Shown: positions 15,590 to 24,237 of the stretch, in pieces
Numbering within the stretch: the first letter of the stretch is position 1
Layout: the number at the start of each line of letters is the position of its first letter
Source: Clostridia bacterium
GTDB lineage: Bacteria; Bacillota; Clostridia; Oscillospirales; CAG-272
Assembly (NCBI GenBank): GCA_017503105.1
Contig: JAFVTS010000002.1
Coordinates: 1 to 53,296, forward strand
Direction: 5' to 3'
Length of the DNA stretch: 53,296 nt
Notes under the pieces: generated by a model
What the model was told of the DNA's origin: nothing
Seen by the model: the letters and a program-made list of their open reading frames with translations, nothing else
The model's database searches: none
Translations under genes and position numbers: made by a program

Positions 15590-17146
15590 TTATTTTTTGC
15601 GGCAGAGCGATTTTACCTTATCGTAGGTGCTCGTGACGTCCTTTTCGGGTGCGGGAGTAAGGAGCGACACTGCGACTATGGCGATCGCGCCGAGAATGAA
15701 GGCGGGAAGAAGCTCGTAAATATCCCACGCGCCGCCAAGAGGACGGACGAGGAATTTCCAAACGAAAACGGTAGCGCTTCCGGTAAGTATGCCCGCGAGA
15801 GCTCCCCACTTGTTCGTTCTGCGCCAGAAGAGGGCGAAGAGGACCGTAGGACCGAATGCCGCGCCGAAGCCTGCCCAAGCAAATTCCACTATACGGAATA
15901 CGGATGAGTTCTGATCCCAAGCGAGGAATATTGCCGCAACGGCAATGACCGCGACTGTGAGGCGAGCAAGCCACATCTGTGACTTTTCTTTAATATCCTT
16001 CTTTATAAAACGCTTGATTATATTCTCGGAAACGGAAGACGACGCCGCAAGAAGCTGAGAGTCCGCCGTTGACATAATAGACGCGAGGATACCCGCAAGA
16101 ATAAGTCCTCCGATAACCGCACCGAAGGTGTCAAGGCTGCCTATCGCGTCAGCGATATAAATGACTATTCGCTCAGGGTCAAAGCCCTCTTTGCCGACGA
16201 GTCCCTCGGAAACCGCGAAGTTGTAGCCGATAACACCTATCAGAATAGCGACAGCCATAGAGATGAATACCCAAACGGTAGCGATGCGGCGCGACATTTT
16301 AAGCTTTTTCTCATCCTCTATCGCCATAAATCTTAAGAGGATATGGGGCATACCGAAGTATCCGAGACCCCAAGCAAGTGTGGAAACTATGGGAAGGAAG
16401 CCGTAGCTCTGCCCGTCCGTGCCGAAGGGATTGAAGTACTGTCCTACGGAAGAAATGCCGTCGTGAGCGAGTATCGTATCGCGGATAGAGCCGAGTCCGC
16501 CCGCGTATTCCACACCGAAGCCGATTATTACGAAGAGGGCGACGGTCATTATGATGGACTGAACGAGGTCGGTCACTGATGCCGCAAGGAATCCGCCGAT
16601 AACGGTATAAGCGACGAGCACGATGGAGCCTACTATCATAGCGGCGTGGTAATCAATGCCGAAGGTAGAATTAACGAGCTTACCTATCGCGGAGAAGCCT
16701 GATGCGGTATAAGGAACGAAGAATACGACGATGACGATGGCTGCGATGGCGGTAAGGAAGCCTTTTTTGTCGCCAAAGCGGTCGGAAAGGAAGGAGGGGA
16801 TCGTCGTCGATCTCGTCTTTTCCGAATAAATACGAATGGGACGCGCGACGAGAAGGAAGTTAAGATAAGTTCCGATGCCAAGACCGAGCGCCGTCCAAAG
16901 CGCTTCGGCAAATCCCGTCGTGTTTTCCGCGACGGCTGTCATCAGCGCGACGCCGGGCAGACCCATCAAGAGCCACGAGGACATATCCGATGCCTCCGCG
17001 CTCATAGCGGTCACCCAAGGACCGAGCTTTCTGCCTCCGAGATAGAAATCATCGGAGTTCTTGTTCGCCCCTGAGCATTTGATGCCCAAATATATGATAT
17101 AAGCCATATAAAGGACGATGGTGAAGATCATCATTGTAATTTTCAT
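15590..17146 (-). CDS. putP: Sodium/proline symporter (SSS family)
   Basis: 518-aa membrane transporter with 12-13 predicted helices. The N-terminal FYLGGRKLGPWVTAMSAEAS and SDMSSWLLMGLPG match PutP and carry residues of the Na+ and substrate site in helix 2. The SSS signature region is LAWGLGYFGMPHILLRFMAI. Family members move proline with Na+, and the match to PutP is better than to pantothenate or glucose symporters. ATG 17146 has AAAGGA upstream. The gene is separated from rpmF by a terminator, so it has its own promoter, not clearly seen. Proline uptake fits amino-acid fermentation or osmotic protection, but no proline catabolic gene is nearby. Confidence 0.93.
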   Translation of the reverse strand: MKITMMIFTIVLYMAYIIYLGIKCSGANKNSDDFYLGGRKLGPWVTAMSAEASDMSSWLLMGLPGVALMTAVAENTTGFAEALWTALGLGIGTYLNFLLVARPIRIYSEKTRSTTIPSFLSDRFGDKKGFLTAIAAIVIVVFFVPYTASGFSAIGKLVNSTFGIDYHAAMIVGSIVLVAYTVIGGFLAASVTDLVQSIIMTVALFVIIGFGVEYAGGLGSIRDTILAHDGISSVGQYFNPFGTDGQSYGFLPIVSTLAWGLGYFGMPHILLRFMAIEDEKKLKMSRRIATVWVFISMAVAILIGVIGYNFAVSEGLVGKEGFDPERIVIYIADAIGSLDTFGAVIGGLILAGILASIMSTADSQLLAASSSVSENIIKRFIKKDIKEKSQMWLARLTVAVIAVAAIFLAWDQNSSVFRIVEFAWAGFGAAFGPTVLFALFWRRTNKWGALAGILTGSATVFVWKFLVRPLGGAWDIYELLPAFILGAIAIVAVSLLTPAPEKDVTSTYDKVKSLCRKK

Positions 17147-17220
17147 AACGGTGTGTCCTTTGATTGTAAATATTTAAAATGTATACGTGTACGTTAAAAT
17201 ATACAAATATGCTAAAACTT

Positions 17221-17252
17221 AAAAAGGACGGAGGTAACTGCTCCATCCTTTT
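17221..17252 (-). terminator. Terminator of the yceD-rpmF operon
   Basis: On the minus strand: AAAAAGGATGGAG-cagtta-CCTCCGTCCTTTTT. Strong stem with T tract, 25-30 bases past the rpmF stop. Confidence 0.9.
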
Positions 17253-17278
17253 TAATTAAGCTCTGCCGAGCGGAAGAA

Positions 17279-17473
17279 TTACTTCTCTGCTTCAGCCTTT
17301 GCAACGATCTCAACACCCTTATAGTAGCCGCAAGCCTTGCAAACTCTGTATGCACGGTTGTACTCGCCGCACTGGGGGCATTTTACGATGTTGGTGGGGT
17401 GCTCAAGCTTCCAAACGCTGGAGCGTCTCTTCATCTTTCTCGAGTGAGAAACTTTTCTCTTCGGTACTGCCAT
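17279..17473 (-). CDS. rpmF: 50S ribosomal protein L32
   Basis: 64-aa ribosomal protein. The N-terminus MAVPKRKVSHSRKMKRRS is characteristic of L32. Two cysteine pairs, CPQC and CKAC, form the zinc-binding ribbon of the C+ form, which tends to be replaced by a Zn-free form under zinc limitation in some species. The C-terminal tail after YYKGVEIV is short. It lies 23 bases after yceD on the same strand, the conserved order in bacteria, and ends at a strong terminator. Confidence 0.97.
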   Translation of the reverse strand: MAVPKRKVSHSRKMKRRSSVWKLEHPTNIVKCPQCGEYNRAYRVCKACGYYKGVEIVAKAEAEK

Positions 17474-17496
17474 TGTTGTTTACCTCGCATTTATAC

Positions 17497-18045
17497 TTAT
17501 TTTTTATTTTCTTCTTTTTTCATAGCATCAAGAATTTTCTGAAGAGGCGCCAAGCGCGGGTCTATCTCTTTTTTCTGACAGTCGCAATCGCCTTCGTTCA
17601 AATTCTTTCCGCACTTCGGGCAAAGCCCTTTGCAATCTTCCCTGCAGAGGAAGCGGAGCGGAAACTCCATTTCGAGCTGTTCCTTGAGGGGCTCATCCAT
17701 ATCGAGAAATCCGTCTTCGATTATGGCAAAATCATCGAGCCTGTCCTCGTCGAGGTCGCCAAGCAGATCCCTGGGTGCGACGGTTTTCTCAAGGTCAAGA
17801 GTGAACTCGCCCGAGACAGGTGAGAGGCATCTTGCGCACGTGGCTTCATAATCCACGGACATCGTAAGTGTCATTCTCATATATCCCGCGGTGTTGGTAA
17901 TGTCACCCGAAACCTTCATGGGAGAAGGAAAACTCACACCGAAGAGGAAGCTTGAAGAATCCTCAGGGTCAGTATCAAGCGGCAGCTCGTAATCAAAAGA
18001 CAAGTATCTGTCACCGGCAAGCAAGGGCCTTAAATCAAGCCTCAC
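17497..18045 (-). CDS. yceD: YceD/DUF177 family protein
   Basis: 182-aa conserved protein of the DUF177 family, usually encoded just before rpmF and implicated in 23S rRNA processing or accumulation. The central motif DYEATCARCLSP has the conserved Cys-x-x-Cys, and the C-terminal CREDCKGLCPKCGKNLNEGD adds a cysteine cluster that probably binds zinc. A stretch of acidic residues (residues about 108-135) separates them. The start is GTG 18043-18045 with GGGAGGT seven bases upstream; the resulting MRLDLRPLL start is typical. The last five codons are lysine/glutamate-rich. It is co-transcribed with rpmF. Confidence 0.93.
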   Translation of the reverse strand: MRLDLRPLLAGDRYLSFDYELPLDTDPEDSSSFLFGVSFPSPMKVSGDITNTAGYMRMTLTMSVDYEATCARCLSPVSGEFTLDLEKTVAPRDLLGDLDEDRLDDFAIIEDGFLDMDEPLKEQLEMEFPLRFLCREDCKGLCPKCGKNLNEGDCDCQKKEIDPRLAPLQKILDAMKKEENKK

Positions 18046-18118
18046 TTCTGATACCTCCCGTATGTGTTTTCGACATTTGGGCGCAGTTTAGGCTACGAGC
18101 CGCAAAGTCGTACACTAT

Positions 18119-18147
18119 ATTATAAACTTTTTATCCTGCTTTGTCAA
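18119..18147 (-). promoter_or_regulatory. yceD-rpmF promoter
   Basis: On the minus strand: TTGACA (18142-18147) and TATAAT (18119-18124) with a 17-base spacer, a full consensus match in line with ribosomal-protein expression. Confidence 0.92.
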
Positions 18148-18246
18148 GGGCTTTTTAAAAAAAACTCAAAAATTCAGGTTAACGCGTAATTTTTTTGTTT
18201 TGCACCGTTTTTTTATCCGCTTTTTTGGTAAAGATATAAAAAAGGC

Positions 18247-18275
18247 TGGATTTTGAGTCGGATGTGTGATATAAT
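18247..18275 (+). promoter_or_regulatory. Weak promoter of the AraC-YitT pair
   Basis: TATAAT at 18270-18275; the best -35 at 17-base spacing is TGGATT (18247-18252), a poor match, so an activator may be needed. Confidence 0.4.
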
Positions 18276-18306
18276 TTTTTTAGTAAAAATCACGGAGGGG
18301 ACTCTG

Positions 18307-19299
18307 ATGAAAAAGGTCTTTGCTGAAAAAAATCCAATAACGCCCAACGTTTTTGTAGCACCCGAATATAAAAACAATCGGGACGTTACTTACAAAAGAA
18401 ATTATAAAGGCGATGCGTATCTTGAGCAAGAGCGCGGTTGGTTTGAAGAGCAGGGGGCAAAATGCGCTCTTCAGACTACCCCGCCGAGAAGCGTCGCGAC
18501 CAAGGGGCATTTACACGACGCCCTTGAGATCATATACATAAATTCGGGCAGCTTTACGGCGTACATAAACGACGTGCGCTACGAGGTCGGCCGCGGCGAT
18601 ATGCTCTTTTTCCGAGGCGGTGATATTCACAGCATTTACACACTTGACGAAAAAGAAAATTCGTATTACGTTATTAAAATACATCCCTCGCTCGTATTCG
18701 ACGTTTCGGATAAGAAAAACGGTGCGGCGTATATGCTTCTTTTCGCTCTTCGCAACGATGCGGCAAAAAGACATTGGCGCGCAGAGGAGCTTGAAGGCAC
18801 GCGCGTTGAAAGAACGGTGAGGGCACTTGCTGACGAATGCGCCCAAAGACGGCCGTATTTTGATATAGCTGTCAAAGAATACGTAGCAAGTCTGCTTCTT
18901 TTTATTCTCAGAGGCGGCGACGAGGCGCCCGAGATGAAGGAGGAGCATATCGGACGCGCCGAGGTGAGCGTTCTTGAGCTTGTTTACAGCGCGATGACTT
19001 TCATCAATAATAATTATTCATCGGAAATAAGCGCGGCAGATGTCGCTCGCGCGGTGGGAATGAGTTACAGCCATTTCTCGCGCTCCTTCGGAAACGTCAC
19101 GGGTCAAAGCTTCAAGGAATATCTGAACGGCGTCAGAATAAGACGAGCGGAAGAAATGCTTATCACGACGGATGAGGACGTTTTTCGTATCGGGGAGATG
19201 TGCGGATATGCGAGCGCCTCGTACTTCATAATGAATTTCAAAAAAATAAAAGGAATCACCCCGCACGCGTACAGGAACGATATGAAGCGCGCGAGATGA
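18307..19299 (+). CDS. AraC-family transcriptional regulator with cupin sensor domain
   Basis: 330-aa regulator. Residues about 60-150 form an AraC-type cupin (HLHDALEIIYINSGSFTAYI, then VGRGDMLFFRGGDIHSIYTL), which binds a small effector, often a sugar. Residues about 230-330 hold the paired HTH motifs: SSEISAADVARAVGMSYSHF for the first and EDVFRIGEMCGYASASYFIM for the second, followed by FKKIKGITPHAYR. The start is ATG 18307 after GGAGGGG. Its stop overlaps the start of the YitT gene (ATGA), so the regulator and membrane protein are translationally coupled. No sugar genes are adjacent, so the effector is unknown. Confidence 0.9.
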   Translation: MKKVFAEKNPITPNVFVAPEYKNNRDVTYKRNYKGDAYLEQERGWFEEQGAKCALQTTPPRSVATKGHLHDALEIIYINSGSFTAYINDVRYEVGRGDMLFFRGGDIHSIYTLDEKENSYYVIKIHPSLVFDVSDKKNGAAYMLLFALRNDAAKRHWRAEELEGTRVERTVRALADECAQRRPYFDIAVKEYVASLLLFILRGGDEAPEMKEEHIGRAEVSVLELVYSAMTFINNNYSSEISAADVARAVGMSYSHFSRSFGNVTGQSFKEYLNGVRIRRAEEMLITTDEDVFRIGEMCGYASASYFIMNFKKIKGITPHAYRNDMKRAR

Positions 19300-20222
19300 C
19301 CTTTTTCGGAAAGAAGGTGTTGGACGTCGGATTAAAGCAATTTAAAAATATAGCTTTGGTAATTGCGGGCACCGTTCTGATAGCGTTCGGCACGAGCGTT
19401 TTTCAGGTTCCTTTTGATCTTGTAGCGGGAGGAATATCGGGAATAGCGATAGTTCTCGCGAAGATATCGCCGCCGTATCTCACGGAGGAGCTGTACGTCG
19501 CATTGACGTCGTGGGGCTTTTTTACCGTGGGTGCTCTCGTTTTCGGAAAGAACTTCGCGGCGAAGACCTTCATCTCCACCTTGATATACCCCCTCGCTTT
19601 TTCGCTTTTTTACAGACTCTCGTCATCCGACGCTCTCGGTGGAATTTTCAAAGTCGCATCAGAGGAGCATCCCGATGCGGCTTTGGTCGTCGCCTCCGTT
19701 TTCGGAGGGATCGTTATCGGTGCGGGAGTCGCGTTGGCCTTTCTTGGCGGTGGCTCAACGGGCGGTGTTGACGTTGCGGCACTTATTATCTCAAGGCGTT
19801 TTAAAAGGCTGACGAGTGCGCGGGCAATGCTTATCATCGACGCTTTCGTTATACTCGTCGGTGCCGTTCTCATAGGCGATCTCGTAATATCGCTCCTCGG
19901 CGCGGTCTCCGCTTTTACGTCATCCGTCGTGACGGAGAAAATCTTCGGAAACGGTAAAAAGGCGTTCGCCGCGAGCATCGTGACAGATAAAGCTGCGGCG
20001 GTGAGTCGCTCCGTTATTGAAAACACGAAAAGAACGACGACCCTCGTAGAATGCGTCGGCGGTTATTCGGGCGAAAAGAAGGGGTTGCTTATGGTCACGT
20101 TTGATATTGCCGAGTATTCGTCGCTCCTGTCAGCCGTTCTTTGCGCGGATGAAAGGGCGTTCGTCGTTATTCACAGAGCACACGAGATAAACGGCGAAGG
20201 ATGGCACGGTAAAACCTTCTGA
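19296..20222 (+). CDS. YitT family integral membrane protein
   Basis: 308-aa membrane protein of the YitT (DUF161 plus DUF2179) group. Five or six hydrophobic helices cover residues about 10-200, with family motifs FQVPFDLVAGGISGIAIVL and FLGGGSTGGVDVAALIISRR. The C-terminal 80 residues form the soluble DUF2179 domain, with STLVE-like TTLVECVGGYSGEKKGLLM and the AFVVIHRAHEINGEGW ending. The molecular role of the family is unsettled; transport is likely. The start at 19296 overlaps the AraC stop by four bases (ATGA), with no separate ribosome binding site needed. A weak hairpin terminator follows. Confidence 0.9.
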   Translation: MTFFGKKVLDVGLKQFKNIALVIAGTVLIAFGTSVFQVPFDLVAGGISGIAIVLAKISPPYLTEELYVALTSWGFFTVGALVFGKNFAAKTFISTLIYPLAFSLFYRLSSSDALGGIFKVASEEHPDAALVVASVFGGIVIGAGVALAFLGGGSTGGVDVAALIISRRFKRLTSARAMLIIDAFVILVGAVLIGDLVISLLGAVSAFTSSVVTEKIFGNGKKAFAASIVTDKAAAVSRSVIENTKRTTTLVECVGGYSGEKKGLLMVTFDIAEYSSLLSAVLCADERAFVVIHRAHEINGEGWHGKTF

Positions 20223-20322
20223 TCAAATCTCATATCCCATAAGGCGGTACCCGTGTTAAAAAAATACACGCCGAGACGTTTGATATGTAAACTAAAGATT
20301 ACAAAAGTCGCAAGAATTTTCC

Positions 20323-20348
20323 GCCGCGGAGATCTGCGGCTTTTACTT
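20323..20348 (+). terminator. Hairpin after the YitT gene
   Basis: GCCGC-ggagatct-GCGGC followed by TTTTACTTTTT. Short stem; moderate terminator. The rest of 20223-20416 contains nothing else recognisable. Confidence 0.6.
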
Positions 20349-20416
20349 TTTGCTGAAATGAAGTAAAGAACTCGAGCTTTTTTGACAACTTTTTTTGTTT
20401 TTAGAGCTATCCTCTC

Positions 20417-20445
20417 TTGACAAATAAATGCGGATATGATAAAAT
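20417..20445 (+). promoter_or_regulatory. Promoter of the purine operon
   Basis: TTGACA at 20417-20422 and TAAAAT at 20440-20445, 17-base spacer. It should drive all eight pur genes; no internal terminator was seen before 31147. Confidence 0.85.
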
Positions 20446-20468
20446 AAAGCGTAACATTTATTTTAATA

Positions 20469-20488
20469 ACGCACGTACACACGTGCGT
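20469..20488 (+). promoter_or_regulatory. Hairpin in the purE leader
   Basis: ACGCACGT-acac-ACGTGCGT, a perfect 8-bp stem in the 110-base untranslated leader. As DNA it is also a palindrome that could bind a repressor. No purine riboswitch core and no match to the Bacillus PurR box were recognised, so its regulatory role is inference. Confidence 0.45.
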
Positions 20489-20557
20489 GAGTGCGCGAGC
20501 CGTATGGCCGTTGTCACGAGTTCTTTTGTTATTATTTATACCGAGGAGGATATGTTT

Positions 20558-21052
20558 ATGAAAAAAGTTGCGGTTCTTATGGGAAGTGACAGTGATCTTC
20601 CCATAGTCGAAAAAGGGATAGCGGTTCTTAAGGACTACGGAATTCCCTTTGAAGTTCACGTTTATTCCGCTCACAGGACACCTAAGGAGGCGGCAGAGTT
20701 CGTTTCGAGTGCTCGAGACAACGGCTTTGGCGTCATTATTGCGGCTGCCGGTATGGCGGCTCACCTTGCGGGTGCTGTCGCGGCAAACACGGTCTTGCCC
20801 GTTATCGGAATTCCCGTTTCCTGCAAGAATACGGGCGGTATGGACGCTCTTCTCGCAACAGTGCAGATGCCCTCGGGTATTCCCGTTGCGACCGTCGCTA
20901 TCGACGGTGCGGCAAACGCGGCTCACCTCGCCGCTGAGATATTGGCACTCGGGGACCCCGACCTTCACGAAAAGCTCGTGGAAAAGCGCGCAGAGGGCGC
21001 TCGTAAGGTTCTTGCAAAGAACGCAGAGATAGAAGCAAAATTCAACGCATAA
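20558..21052 (+). CDS. purE: N5-carboxyaminoimidazole ribonucleotide mutase (class I PurE)
   Basis: 164-aa enzyme of purine synthesis. The N-terminal MGSDSDLP motif, [10 protein letters not shown] with the catalytic histidine (His39), and [16 protein letters not shown] plus [20 protein letters not shown] identify PurE. Class I PurE rearranges N5-CAIR made by PurK; class II uses AIR and CO2 directly. No purK is in this operon, so the substrate question is open. The start is ATG 20558: GGAGGA at 20545-20550 is well placed for it but too close to ATG 20552. It is the first gene of the operon; the PurF-like gene starts 29 bases later. Confidence 0.94.
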   Translation: MKKVAVLMGSDSDLPIVEKGIAVLKDYGIPFEVHVYSAHRTPKEAAEFVSSARDNGFGVIIAAAGMAAHLAGAVAANTVLPVIGIPVSCKNTGGMDALLATVQMPSGIPVATVAIDGAANAAHLAAEILALGDPDLHEKLVEKRAEGARKVLAKNAEIEAKFNA

Positions 21053-21081
21053 TTTGACAAAGCAAATAATCAGGAGGGCTT

Positions 21082-22506
21082 ATGGGAGGTTTTTTTGGAG
21101 TTGTAAGTAAGCGCGACGCAATATCCGATGTTTTCTTTGGCACGGATTATCATTCACACCTTGGCACGAAAAGAGGCGGAATGGCGGCGTATGATGATGA
21201 GATTGGACTTCAACGCGACATACATAATATTGAAAATTCACCTTTCAGGACTAAATTCGCAAATATTTTAGAAGAAATGAAGGGAAAGGCGGCTATCGGC
21301 TGTATCAGCGATACGCATCCGCAGCCCTTGCTTATCCGATCGCGAATAGGAACTTACGGCATTTGTATTATCGGACACATAAACAATTCGGAAGAGCTTA
21401 TTGAGGAATACGAATTGACGAACGGCGGACACTTTGGTGTTATGACGGGCGAAAACGTAAACTCGGTTGAGCTTGTAGCCTCCCTGATAAACAAAAAGGA
21501 TAGCTTTTGTGAGGGAATACGGTTCGCACAGGACGTTATTGACGGTACTGCGGCGATTATGTTGCTTGTTAATGACGGAAGTATTATTGCCGCAAGAGAC
21601 AAGCTTGGCAGACTGCCCGTGATTATCGGCAAGAACGATGACGGCCATAGCGTTTCGTTTGAGTCCTTCGCCTTTGAAAAGCTTGACTATGAAAAGATTA
21701 TGGAGCTTGGCCCCGGTGAGGTTGTCAAGATTACGGCAGATAGCGTAGAGCAACTTGCAAAACCCCGCGATGAAATGAAGATGTGCGCATTCCTTTGGAC
21801 TTATTACGGTTATTCGACCTCGGATTACGAGGGCGTGAACGTCGAGATGATGCGCTACAAGAACGGAAAAATTCTCGCAAAGAACGACAAGGCAAGGGGA
21901 GTAGCGCAGGATATTGACTACGTGTGCGGTATGCCCGACTCGGGAACACCTCACGCAATTGGATACGCAAACGAAAGCGACGCGGATTTTGCCCGTGCAT
22001 TTATAAAATATACGCCTACTTGGATGCGTAGCTTTACACCGACGCTTCAGACCGAGCGCAATAAGATCGCAAAGATGAAGCAGATACCCATTAAGGAGCT
22101 TATTAAAGACAAAAAGCTTCTTATAGTTGACGACTCGATAGTAAGAGGAACTCAGCTTAAGGGGACGGTGGACTTTCTTCTTGGAAACGGCGCTAAAGCG
22201 GTTCATATGCGTTCCGCGTGCCCGCCCATAATGTATAGTTGCAAATATCTTAACTTCTCGCGTGCGACGAGTTCTCTTGAGCTTATCGCAAGACGTACGA
22301 TACTTGAGCTTGAGGGCGAGAAGGGCTTTGAGTATATTGAAGAATACAGCTCTCCCGATACGGAAAGAGGAAAAAATCTCCGCAAGGCGATTGCTGAAAA
22401 ATTTCACTTCGATTCGCTCGAATTCCAATCTCTTGAGGGAATAATCGAGGCGATCGGCATCGAACCGTGTAAGCTCTGCACGTATTGCTGGACAGGCAAA
22501 GAATAA
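21082..22506 (+). CDS. PurF-like amidophosphoribosyltransferase without glutaminase residues
   Basis: 474-aa protein with the PurF layout: N-terminal Ntn-hydrolase-like domain (residues 2-230), then a phosphoribosyltransferase domain with PRPP loop KLLIVDDSIVRGTQ (345-358) and the GMPDSGTPHAIGYA segment. Cysteines 235, 387, 463 and 466 fit the Fe-S ligands of Bacillus-type PurF. However the nucleophilic Cys after the initiator Met is Gly2 (MGGFFGVV), the HVRY-type arginine region reads GCISDTHP, the HNGN oxyanion site reads IIGHINN, and the later Asp is replaced near ENVNSVEL. The start is firm: AGGAGGG precedes ATG 21082 and an in-frame TAA lies at 21067. It may make phosphoribosylamine from free ammonia or from ammonia delivered by a partner. 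Confidence 0.85.
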   Translation: MGGFFGVVSKRDAISDVFFGTDYHSHLGTKRGGMAAYDDEIGLQRDIHNIENSPFRTKFANILEEMKGKAAIGCISDTHPQPLLIRSRIGTYGICIIGHINNSEELIEEYELTNGGHFGVMTGENVNSVELVASLINKKDSFCEGIRFAQDVIDGTAAIMLLVNDGSIIAARDKLGRLPVIIGKNDDGHSVSFESFAFEKLDYEKIMELGPGEVVKITADSVEQLAKPRDEMKMCAFLWTYYGYSTSDYEGVNVEMMRYKNGKILAKNDKARGVAQDIDYVCGMPDSGTPHAIGYANESDADFARAFIKYTPTWMRSFTPTLQTERNKIAKMKQIPIKELIKDKKLLIVDDSIVRGTQLKGTVDFLLGNGAKAVHMRSACPPIMYSCKYLNFSRATSSLELIARRTILELEGEKGFEYIEEYSSPDTERGKNLRKAIAEKFHFDSLEFQSLEGIIEAIGIEPCKLCTYCWTGKE

Positions 22507-22546
22507 TTTGAATATAAATATTTGTTGACGAGAGGAATTATTTAAA

Positions 22547-23593
22547 ATGAAAAATAGTTACAGCAAAAGCTACGCCGCAGCAGGCGTTGACATTACCGCG
22601 GGTTATAAAGCCGTAGAGCTTATGAAGGCTCATATCGCCCGTACCCGCAACGAGGGTTGCCTTGATGACGTTGGAGGCTTCGGAGGTTGCTTCGGTCTTC
22701 CCGTAAAGGGAATGGAAGAGCCCGTGCTCGTTTCCGGCACGGACGGATGCGGAACAAAAGTAAAGCTCGCTATACTTATGGACAAGCACGATACTATCGG
22801 TATCGACGCCGTAGCAATGTGCGTGAACGATATCATCTGCTGCGGAGCAAAGCCGCTCTTCTTCCTTGATTATATCGCTTGCGGCAAGAACGTTCCCGAA
22901 AAGATAGCTTCTATCGTAAGCGGCGTTGCCGAAGGCTGCGTTCAGTCGGGCGCGGCGCTCATAGGCGGCGAGACTGCCGAGCACCCGGGTCTTATGCCTG
23001 TCGAGGACTACGACCTTGCGGGCTTTGCGGTAGGTATCGTTGATAAGAAAAAGATAATTGATAACAAGAAAATGAAGGCGGGCGACGTTATCATCGCGCT
23101 TCCCTCTACGGGTATTCACTCAAACGGCTTCTCCCTTTGCCGTAAGGTCTTTGACATAGACAATAACAACCCCGAGCTCTACAAGGCTCGCGAGGAGCTC
23201 GGCGGCAGAACGATAGCCGAGGCGCTCCTCACCCCCACGAGAATATACGTAAAATCCATTCTCGCTCTTCTTGAGAAGGTTGCGGTGAAGGGCATTTCCC
23301 ATATTACGGGCGGCGGATTTTACGAGAATATTCCGAGATCCATTCCCGACGGTCTTGGCGCGAAGATCAACAAGGCTGACGTAAAGGTCCTCCCCATATT
23401 CGACCTTATCAAGGAGTTCGGAAATATTCCCGAGCGTGATATGTTCAACACCTACAATATGGGCGTCGGTATGAGCGTCGTGGTTTCTCCCGAGGACGTT
23501 GACGCGGCGCTTGAAATACTCAGGGCAAACGGCGATGACGCTTACGTTATCGGAGAGATAATCGAGAGCGACGACGGTGTGGTGTTCTGCTGA
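22547..23593 (+). CDS. purM: Phosphoribosylformylglycinamidine cyclo-ligase (AIR synthetase)
   Basis: 348-aa ATP-dependent enzyme that closes the imidazole ring (FGAM to AIR). The N-terminal [19 protein letters not shown] and [10 protein letters not shown] loops, the [10 protein letters not shown] motif and the [20 protein letters not shown] signature identify PurM. Later segments [12 protein letters not shown] and [17 protein letters not shown] follow the family order; the length is normal. GAGAGGAATT precedes ATG 22547. The stop codon shares one base with the purN start, so the two are translationally coupled. Confidence 0.96.
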   Translation: MKNSYSKSYAAAGVDITAGYKAVELMKAHIARTRNEGCLDDVGGFGGCFGLPVKGMEEPVLVSGTDGCGTKVKLAILMDKHDTIGIDAVAMCVNDIICCGAKPLFFLDYIACGKNVPEKIASIVSGVAEGCVQSGAALIGGETAEHPGLMPVEDYDLAGFAVGIVDKKKIIDNKKMKAGDVIIALPSTGIHSNGFSLCRKVFDIDNNNPELYKAREELGGRTIAEALLTPTRIYVKSILALLEKVAVKGISHITGGGFYENIPRSIPDGLGAKINKADVKVLPIFDLIKEFGNIPERDMFNTYNMGVGMSVVVSPEDVDAALEILRANGDDAYVIGEIIESDDGVVFC

Positions 23594-24234
23594 TGGAGAA
23601 GAACTGTGTAAAAATAGCCGTTCTCGTTTCGGGCGGCGGAACTAATCTCCAGGCGCTCATTGACGCAGAGAAGCGCGGTGAGCTCGGCGCAGGCAAGATA
23701 AGCCTCGTCCTTGCGTCAAAGCCGGGCGTTTTCGCGCTCGAACGGGCCGCAAAGCACGGCATAGAGTCGAAGGTGCTTGCAAGACGTGATTTTGAAACGA
23801 TAGCGGAATATTCAAAGGCTCTTGCCGACGCTCTCGTTGCAGAGAAAATAGATCTTGTTGTCCTTGCGGGCTTCCTTACAATAATAGACGAGCAGGTCTA
23901 TGAAAAATTCCCGAACAGAATACTTAACGTGCACCCCGCACTCATCCCCTCGTTCTGCGGAAAGGGCTTTTACGGTCTTCACGTCCACGAGGCGGCTCTT
24001 GAAAAGGGCGTTAAGGTCTCGGGCGCTACCGTACACATCGTGACTCCCGAATGTGATGCAGGCCCGATAGTTCTCCAAAAGGCAGTCGAAGTTAAGGATG
24101 ATGACACTCCTGAAACGCTTCAGAGAAGAATTATGGAGGAAGCGGAGTGGAAGATACTGCCCGAGGCAGTAAGGCTCTTCGCCGACGGAAAGCTCATCGT
24201 AGAAAACAACAAAGTATATATTAAAGGAGAGTAA
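23593..24234 (+). CDS. purN: Phosphoribosylglycinamide formyltransferase, folate-dependent
   Basis: 213-aa enzyme that transfers a formyl group from 10-formyl-tetrahydrofolate to GAR. The N-terminal phosphate loop is LVSGGGTNLQAL. Catalytic residues are Asn112 and His114 (LNVHPALIPSF) and Asp155 (ECDAGPIVLQ), in normal order. A folate-loop segment AGFLTIIDEQV precedes them. Its start overlaps the purM stop by one base and purO begins three bases after its stop. With purN present, formate-dependent PurT is not needed. Confidence 0.96.
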   Translation: MEKNCVKIAVLVSGGGTNLQALIDAEKRGELGAGKISLVLASKPGVFALERAAKHGIESKVLARRDFETIAEYSKALADALVAEKIDLVVLAGFLTIIDEQVYEKFPNRILNVHPALIPSFCGKGFYGLHVHEAALEKGVKVSGATVHIVTPECDAGPIVLQKAVEVKDDDTPETLQRRIMEEAEWKILPEAVRLFADGKLIVENNKVYIKGE

Positions 24235-24237
24235 GCA

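Noticed and set aside
20446-20557. Purine riboswitch ahead of purE
   Set aside because: No three-way-junction core or conserved loop sequences could be recognised.
21061-21090. A missed N-terminus carrying the PurF cysteine
   Set aside because: An in-frame TAA at 21067-21069 precedes the only sensible ATG at 21082, which has a good ribosome binding site.
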